Under the pieces are notes generated by a model, which was not told the origin of the DNA, did not search any database, and saw nothing but the letters and a program-made list of their open reading frames with translations. From NCBI GenBank assembly GCA_900544635.1, contig UQVV01000038.1:1-11658 (forward strand): 11,658 nucleotides of DNA, in the 5' to 3' direction. Position numbers and translations under genes: made by a program. Below are positions 8,441 to 11,658 of this stretch, one piece after another; within the stretch, counting starts at the first letter, position 1; every line of letters starts with the position of its first letter. The stretch comes from an uncultured Cloacibacillus sp. (GTDB lineage Bacteria; Synergistota; Synergistia; Synergistales; Synergistaceae).

Positions 8441-8460
8441 GGACCCCGTACGGAATCCCC
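8431..8460 (-). terminator. Terminator-like hairpin with U-rich tail between clpP and clpX
   Basis: The minus-strand segment 8460 to 8439 (GGGGATTCC, GTAC loop, GGGGTCCCC) folds into a nine-pair stem with a four-base loop when two U-G pairs are allowed. It is followed after CUCG-type bases by UUUUA, a weak U tract. It starts 15 nt after the clpP stop. It could be a partial (attenuating) intrinsic terminator or a 3'-end stabiliser that makes clpP mRNA more abundant than the downstream genes. The short, interrupted U tract argues against full termination. Confidence 0.45.
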
Positions 8461-8475
8461 CCGTCAGACTGTGTC

Positions 8476-9060
8476 CTAGCGTTTTTCGATTATCTTATCG
8501 ACGATCCCGTACTGCTGAGCTTCTTCGGCTGACATATAGAAATCTCTGTCAGTGTCCGCCTCTATCTTCTCAAGCGGCCGGCCTGTATGCTTCGCGAGTA
8601 TCTCGTTCAGCTTCGCCCTCGTCTTGAGAATTTCCTTGGCGTGTATCTCTATGTCCGAAGCCTGCCCCTGCATTCCGCCCATCGGCTGATGGATCATTAT
8701 GCGCGAGTTGGGAAGAGCTATGCGCTTGCCCTCGGCTCCCGCCGTGAGGAGCACCGCCCCCATGCTCGCGGCCATGCCGATGCATATCGTCGAAACATCG
8801 GGCTTGATATACTGCATTGTGTCGTATATCGCGAGCCCAGCCGTAACCGAACCTCCGGGACTGTTTATATAAATTGAGATGTCTTTGTCGGGGTCTTCGC
8901 TCTCCAGGAAGAGAAGCTGCGCCACGACCAAATTGGCCACCGTGTCGTCGATAGCCGTGCCCAGGAATATTATCCTGTCTTTCAGGAGACGGCTGTAGAT
9001 ATCGTAGGAACGTTCGCCTCTCCCTGACTGCTCAACTACTATAGGCACGTAATAGGACAT
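8476..9060 (-). CDS. clpP: ATP-dependent Clp protease proteolytic subunit ClpP
   Basis: ClpP forms a barrel of two seven-subunit rings whose inner chamber cuts polypeptides delivered by ClpX or ClpA/ClpC partners. The 194 residues show the serine-protease triad Ser99 (GMAASMGA), His124 (MIHQPMGG) and Asp173 (TDRDFYMSA), with the conserved [18 protein letters not shown] stretch at 65-82. The N-terminal axial-loop segment is [24 protein letters not shown]. The ATG at 9058-9060 is chosen because a perfect AAGGAGG (9070-9076) lies 9 nt upstream; a TTG at 9084 would put that site inside the coding region. It lies 39 nt after tig. By hand count 13 of 23 isoleucines use AUA, notable in GC-rich DNA. 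Confidence 0.98.
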   Translation of the reverse strand: MSYYVPIVVEQSGRGERSYDIYSRLLKDRIIFLGTAIDDTVANLVVAQLLFLESEDPDKDISIYINSPGGSVTAGLAIYDTMQYIKPDVSTICIGMAASMGAVLLTAGAEGKRIALPNSRIMIHQPMGGMQGQASDIEIHAKEILKTRAKLNEILAKHTGRPLEKIEADTDRDFYMSAEEAQQYGIVDKIIEKR

Positions 9061-9069
9061 TATAATATT

Positions 9070-9076
9070 CCTCCTT
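9070..9076 (-). promoter_or_regulatory. Ribosome-binding site of clpP
   Basis: AAGGAGG, fully complementary to the 3' end of 16S rRNA, sits 9 nt before the ATG at 9060. It settles the clpP start and is the strongest such site in the window, consistent with high ClpP synthesis. Confidence 0.85.
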
Positions 9077-9099
9077 CTCTGCAAAGTTGTGTGCGGACG

Positions 9100-10455
9100 C
9101 TATTCCGCTTCCTTCTCCGCGGGAGCGTCCTTCTTCTCGGGGACGTCCACGCTCTTCACCGCTTTGGCGACGAAGTCTATCGTCTTGCGCGCGCGGAGTC
9201 TCTCGGCTATATCGTAGAGCCTGTTGCGGTCTCCGTAGATGTATTCCTGAAGCTTCTGCGGCTCGACGCCGGACATGAGCGCGAGCGAGTTGATCTCCTG
9301 CTTCAGCTCGTCGGGGGTCCAGTTGATGTCGTTCTCGTCGGCTATCGCCTCGAGGACGAGCGAGCGCTTCACTATCTTTCTCGCCGCGGAGTCAAGCTCG
9401 GCTTCGTAGGAATCCTTGTCCATGCCGCTCTTCGCGAAGAAGTCTTCCATGGTCATGTCGTTCTCGCGCTTGATGCGCTCGGCCTGCTGCTCTCTCATGG
9501 CGTCCTTCTGGCGCTCTATCATCTTCTCGGGGATCTCGACTTCGGAGAGTTCGACGGCCTTCTCTACCGCGGAGTCCTTGAGGCTAGACTCGCTCTGACG
9601 CTCCGCGGAGGTCTCGAGCTGCTTTCTGATGCTCGCCTTGAACTCGTCGACGGTCTTATGCGCGTTGTGCGTAATCTCGGCGGCGAGTTCGTCGGTCAGC
9701 TCGGGCGTGTTCTTCTTCATTATGCCGAGGACCTCTATCTCGTAGCGGCTCTTTACGGCCTTCGCCTTCTTGGCCTCTTCGCCTTCGTTCGGGAGCTCTA
9801 TCGAAGCTTTCTCTCCGGGGTTCTTTCCGATGAGGGCTTCGGCGACCTCGGGGCGAATCGTCTCAGAGCCGAGGAATATCTCGGTCTTCATGCCGTCCTG
9901 CTCTTTCTTCTCCTCGCCGTCCTCGTAGGTCACATAGGTGTCGTACTTGACGGAGACGTAGTCGTCCTTCGCGAGCGGGCGCTCCTCATAGGTCGGGACT
10001 ATCTCGGCGCGCGAGTCGAGGATGTTGGCTATTCTCTCGTCGACCATAGCGTCGGTCACTTCGTAGATGGTCTTCTCCGCCTCTATCTCGCCGAGCTCGG
10101 GAAGCGTGACTTCCGGAGTGACCTCGAAGGTGACGGTGAACTCGTAGGGCTCGTTCTCCTTAAGCGGCTCCGGCTTGAGGTCGGGGTCGGCGATGAGCTT
10201 GAGCTCGAACTCTTCGACCATGTTGTCTATCGCGTCGCCGAGCAGCTTCTCAAGGGTCTCGGCGCAGGCCGCGTCCTTCGGGAAGTAGAGCTCGAGCATT
10301 CTGCGGGGCACCTTACCCTTGCGGAAGCCTTTGATGTTGGCTTTCTTCGATATATCCTTATATGTATTTTCTATCGCTTTGTTTACCTCTTCTGCCGTGA
10401 ACTGGGCCTTGGCCTCCACAACATTTTTTTCCTGCGATAAAATCTCGGTCTTCAA
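9100..10455 (-). CDS. tig: Trigger factor, ribosome-bound chaperone (PPIase motif degenerate)
   Basis: Trigger factor docks on the ribosomal exit tunnel through protein L23 and shields nascent chains; many members also have peptidyl-prolyl isomerase activity. The 451 residues show an N-terminal ribosome-binding domain with the signature GFRKGKVP at 43-50, a central FKBP-like domain at about 155-247, and a long helical C-terminal chaperone domain at about 250-435, ending in a Lys/Glu-rich tail. The start is UUG at 10453-10455, preceded by AAAGGGG with an 8-nt spacer. Upstream in-frame codons lack both family similarity and such a site. In the FKBP-like domain the usual F-x-x-G and IPGFE-type motifs are replaced (RPEVAEALIGKNPGEK at 201-216), so isomerase activity is doubtful. 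It is first in the tig-clpP-clpX-lon operon and has its own promoter region. Confidence 0.96.
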   Translation of the reverse strand: MKTEILSQEKNVVEAKAQFTAEEVNKAIENTYKDISKKANIKGFRKGKVPRRMLELYFPKDAACAETLEKLLGDAIDNMVEEFELKLIADPDLKPEPLKENEPYEFTVTFEVTPEVTLPELGEIEAEKTIYEVTDAMVDERIANILDSRAEIVPTYEERPLAKDDYVSVKYDTYVTYEDGEEKKEQDGMKTEIFLGSETIRPEVAEALIGKNPGEKASIELPNEGEEAKKAKAVKSRYEIEVLGIMKKNTPELTDELAAEITHNAHKTVDEFKASIRKQLETSAERQSESSLKDSAVEKAVELSEVEIPEKMIERQKDAMREQQAERIKRENDMTMEDFFAKSGMDKDSYEAELDSAARKIVKRSLVLEAIADENDINWTPDELKQEINSLALMSGVEPQKLQEYIYGDRNRLYDIAERLRARKTIDFVAKAVKSVDVPEKKDAPAEKEAE

Positions 10456-10472
10456 TTTATTTTCCCCTTTCC
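10453..10472 (-). promoter_or_regulatory. Ribosome-binding site and UUG start of tig
   Basis: GGAAAGGGG (10464-10472) lies 8 nt before TTG (10453-10455). The next residues, KTEILSQEKNVVEAKAQFT, match how trigger factors begin, and no ATG or GTG is available nearby in frame. A UUG start normally lowers initiation rate. Confidence 0.75.
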
Positions 10473-10504
10473 AAATATTACGACTGCCATAGCATAACCA
10501 CCGC

Positions 10505-10513
10505 ATTGTACCA
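10505..10513 (-). promoter_or_regulatory. Candidate extended -10 promoter of the tig operon
   Basis: On the minus strand TGG precedes TACAAT (10505-10510), giving an extended -10 element (TG-n-TACAAT, five of six consensus bases). Transcription would start near 10498, leaving a leader of about 43 nt before the UUG of tig. No good -35 hexamer is seen 16-18 nt upstream, as is common for extended -10 promoters. Confidence 0.5.
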
Positions 10514-10520
10514 TAACAGC

Positions 10521-10540
10521 GCGCATTATACACTATGCGC
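10521..10540 (-). promoter_or_regulatory. Second -10 box (TATAAT) inside a perfect inverted repeat
   Basis: A perfect TATAAT (10525-10530, minus) lies within the inverted repeat GCGCAT - 8 nt - ATGCGC (10521-10540). It could be a second tig promoter with a start near 10518. Its half-site positions suggest an operator where a dimeric repressor would block RNA polymerase. Another GCGCAT occurs at 10559-10564. No clear -35 is present, and the sequence is not CIRCE or a CtsR box. Confidence 0.45.
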
Positions 10541-10563
10541 CAGGAAAAATATTTTCCGGCGCA

Positions 10564-10593
10564 TAAAAAATGCGAGGCTCGGTAAACCCCGCA
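10564..10593 (-). terminator. Intrinsic terminator of the tRNA-Pro unit
   Basis: TGCGGGG (10587-10593) pairs with CCTCGCA (10571-10577) as seven pairs including one G-U, with a nine-base loop, followed directly by TTTTTT (10565-10570). This is a standard rho-independent terminator located 16 nt downstream of the tRNA 3' end. It separates the tRNA from the tig operon. Confidence 0.8.
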
Positions 10594-10609
10594 AGAATTG
10601 CTTAATTCT
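10594..10609 (-). repeat. Inverted repeat abutting the tRNA-Pro CCA end
   Basis: AGAATT and AATTCT flank an AAGC loop and form a six-pair AU-rich hairpin. Its first base is the last A of the encoded CCA. It lies between the tRNA and the terminator and may guide 3'-end processing; a chance origin is possible. Confidence 0.5.
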
Positions 10610-10686
10610 GGTCGGGATGGTCGGATTCGAACCGACGACCCCCTGCTCCCAAAGCAGGTGCGCTAACCAGACTGCGCTACATCCCG
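10609..10686 (-). tRNA. tRNA-Pro (anticodon UGG)
   Basis: The cloverleaf is complete: acceptor CGGGATG pairs with CATCCCG; the D arm has GCGC/GCGC stems with AGTCTGGTTA in the loop; the anticodon stem is CCTGC/GCAGG with loop TTTGGGA, giving anticodon TGG; the variable loop is GGGTC; and the T arm is GTCGG-TTCGAAT-CCGAC. The discriminator is A and CCA is encoded (10609-10611). The C1-G72 pair and A73 are typical of bacterial tRNA-Pro. UGG can read all four proline codons when U34 is modified. It is transcribed alone, from its own promoter to its own terminator. Confidence 0.97.
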
Positions 10687-10696
10687 AGACTATGAG

Positions 10697-10705
10697 ATTA
10701 TACCA
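10697..10705 (-). promoter_or_regulatory. Extended -10 promoter of tRNA-Pro
   Basis: TGG followed by TATAAT (10697-10702) is a perfect TG-n-TATAAT extended -10 element. The predicted start, near 10690, is only about 4 nt before the mature tRNA 5' end, so the 5' leader would be very short. The -35 region is weak (CTTTAA at 17-nt spacing). Confidence 0.75.
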
Positions 10706-10754
10706 TGACTTTGCGGATATTAAAGAGGAAGAAGCTTATTTTGTCCTCCGCGCG

Positions 10755-11658
10755 TCAATCCGCCGTTCCGCTCTTCACGTCGTCTAGCTGGGCGATGAGC
10801 GTCGCGGCGAAGAGGACGGCGCAGCCGGTCAGCTCACGCGCCGAGAGCACCTCGCCGAAGACGAGGTATCCGAAAATCGCCGCGAACACGGATTCGGTGC
10901 TCATTATGATGCATGTCGCCAGCGGCTGGACGTAGCGCTGCGCCGACATCTGGAAGGTGTAGGCTACGCATGTGCAGACGAGGCCCGCGTAGACGATGGG
11001 AGGCCACGAGGCTGCGACGGAGGCGAGGTCGGGGCGCTCGAATATCAGTGCGCCTGTCGTGGCGAGCAGCGCCACGGTGCCGAACTGTACCGCGGAGAGC
11101 TTCACGGGGTCGCTCTTTCTCGAGAATACCGAGCAGGCCATGATGTGCGCCGCCCAGAAGAAGGCGCTGAGGAAGATGAGAAGGTCGCCGCGCCCTACAG
11201 TGAAACCGTCTTTTATCGAGAGCAGGTAGAGGCCGCCCATGCTCATGAAGATGGCGAAGACTGCGGTCTTTGACGGAATTTTGCCGGCGAAGATGCCGTA
11301 CAGCGGGACGATGACGATGAAGGTGTCGGTGATGAAGGCCGCCTTCCCCGCCGTCGTTCCCTGCATTCCAGCAAGCTGGAGCACGGAGCCGGAGAAGAGC
11401 GCGAGGCCGCATATCGCGCCGTGGCAGAGTATTTTCATCCGTTCGGCGCGTTTTTCCTCCGGCGTGCGTTCGCCGCGCGCTTCATCAAAGCCGCCGCGTT
11501 TCCCCATCAGCGTGAGCATCAGCGAGAGCGCCGCGACGCTCACGACGTAGCGGCTCGCGCAGAAGGTCAGCGGCCCGATCTCCTGCATCCCGAGTATCTG
11601 GGCTATGTAGGACGTGCCCCATATTAGCGCGCAGGAGACCAGCATTGCGGTCGAAACG
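10755..11658 (-). CDS. DMT-superfamily (EamA) transporter, 5' end outside the window
   Basis: This is an inner-membrane transporter of the EamA/drug-metabolite type, with two EamA repeats and probably ten membrane helices. The family exports amino acids, nucleobases or other metabolites; the substrate cannot be told here. Counting from the ATG at 11645, the product has 296 residues. The first helix shows the family signature SCALIWGTSYIAQ, and the second repeat ends with IIMSTESVFAAIFGYLVFGEVLS-type sequence at 247-268. A hydrophilic, Arg/Glu-rich loop of about 24 residues (48-71) separates helices 2 and 3. The frame is open to the window edge (codons for V-S-T-A precede the ATG), and no ribosome-binding site precedes that ATG, so the true start is probably a few codons further out. 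It ends 69 nt before tRNA-Pro and is not part of the tig operon. Confidence 0.9.
   Translation of the reverse strand, partial: VSTAMLVSCALIWGTSYIAQILGMQEIGPLTFCASRYVVSVAALSLMLTLMGKRGGFDEARGERTPEEKRAERMKILCHGAICGLALFSGSVLQLAGMQGTTAGKAAFITDTFIVIVPLYGIFAGKIPSKTAVFAIFMSMGGLYLLSIKDGFTVGRGDLLIFLSAFFWAAHIMACSVFSRKSDPVKLSAVQFGTVALLATTGALIFERPDLASVAASWPPIVYAGLVCTCVAYTFQMSAQRYVQPLATCIIMSTESVFAAIFGYLVFGEVLSARELTGCAVLFAATLIAQLDDVKSGTAD

Noticed and set aside
9058..9084. TTG at 9084 as the clpP start.
   Set aside because: It would place the AAGGAGG inside the coding region; the ATG at 9060 has ideal spacing and the expected ClpP N-terminus.
10456..10600. CIRCE (HrcA) or CtsR operator controlling tig-clpP.
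   Set aside because: Neither TTAGCACTC-N9-GAGTGCTAA nor a GGTCAAA-type direct repeat is present.
10706..10754. Terminator for the transporter gene (GAGGA ... TCCTC followed by TTTAAT).
   Set aside because: Only five pairs around a loop of about 14 nt and a short T run; too weak to call.
1..11658. Mobile elements, CRISPR arrays, toxin-antitoxin or defence genes.
   Set aside because: No transposase, integrase, direct-repeat array or such protein is visible; the coding density is filled by core genes.

Overview
The window is a compact block of bacterial housekeeping genes, and every supported gene lies on the minus strand. Reading in the direction of transcription (from high to low coordinate), it holds the 3' part of a DMT/EamA transporter, tRNA-Pro(UGG), then tig - clpP - clpX - lon - engB - valS - folC, and the first 26 codons of another gene that runs off the left edge. 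Everything has the look of core chromosome. I see no insertion sequence, phage gene, CRISPR array or origin.

The DNA is GC-rich, yet AUA is a heavily used isoleucine codon: I count 13 of 23 Ile codons in clpP. The gene order resembles a condensed form of the Bacillus subtilis order (tig-clpX-lonB-lonA-ysxC-hem genes ... valS-folC), without lonB and the hem genes and with clpP inserted. The codon use, the Shine-Dalgarno sites (AAGGAGG, GAGGAGG, GAGGTG) and this order suggest a member of Synergistota or a GC-rich Firmicute. The Synergistota assignment is an inference of moderate confidence and cannot be proved from this sequence.

Layout: (1) 10755-11658, transporter, 5' end outside the window. 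(2) 10564-10705, a stand-alone tRNA-Pro unit with an extended -10 promoter, an encoded CCA and a hairpin plus U-tract terminator. (3) 10490-10540, the promoter region of the next unit, with two good -10 boxes, one of them inside a perfect GCGCAT-N8-ATGCGC inverted repeat. (4) 7086-10455, the protein quality-control genes: trigger factor (UUG start), ClpP, ClpX and, overlapping clpX by 17 nt, Lon. (5) 4138-4767, ribosome-assembly GTPase EngB, 4 nt after lon. (6) 70-4038, valyl-tRNA synthetase and folylpolyglutamate synthase, set off from engB by a 99-nt structured spacer. (7) 1-80, the start of an unidentified gene overlapping folC.

The tig-to-folC genes are very likely one long operon (about 10.4 kb here) linking co-translational folding (TF), regulated proteolysis (ClpXP, Lon), ribosome assembly (EngB), valine charging (ValS) and folate polyglutamylation (FolC). 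No gap exceeds about 155 nt. The most interesting signals are small: two mutually exclusive hairpins in the clpP-clpX gap, one covering the clpX ribosome-binding site; an 11-bp perfect hairpin at codons 18-27 of folC; the inverted repeat at the tig promoter; and a trigger factor whose FKBP-type active-site motif looks degenerate. I found no convincing undescribed multi-gene system.
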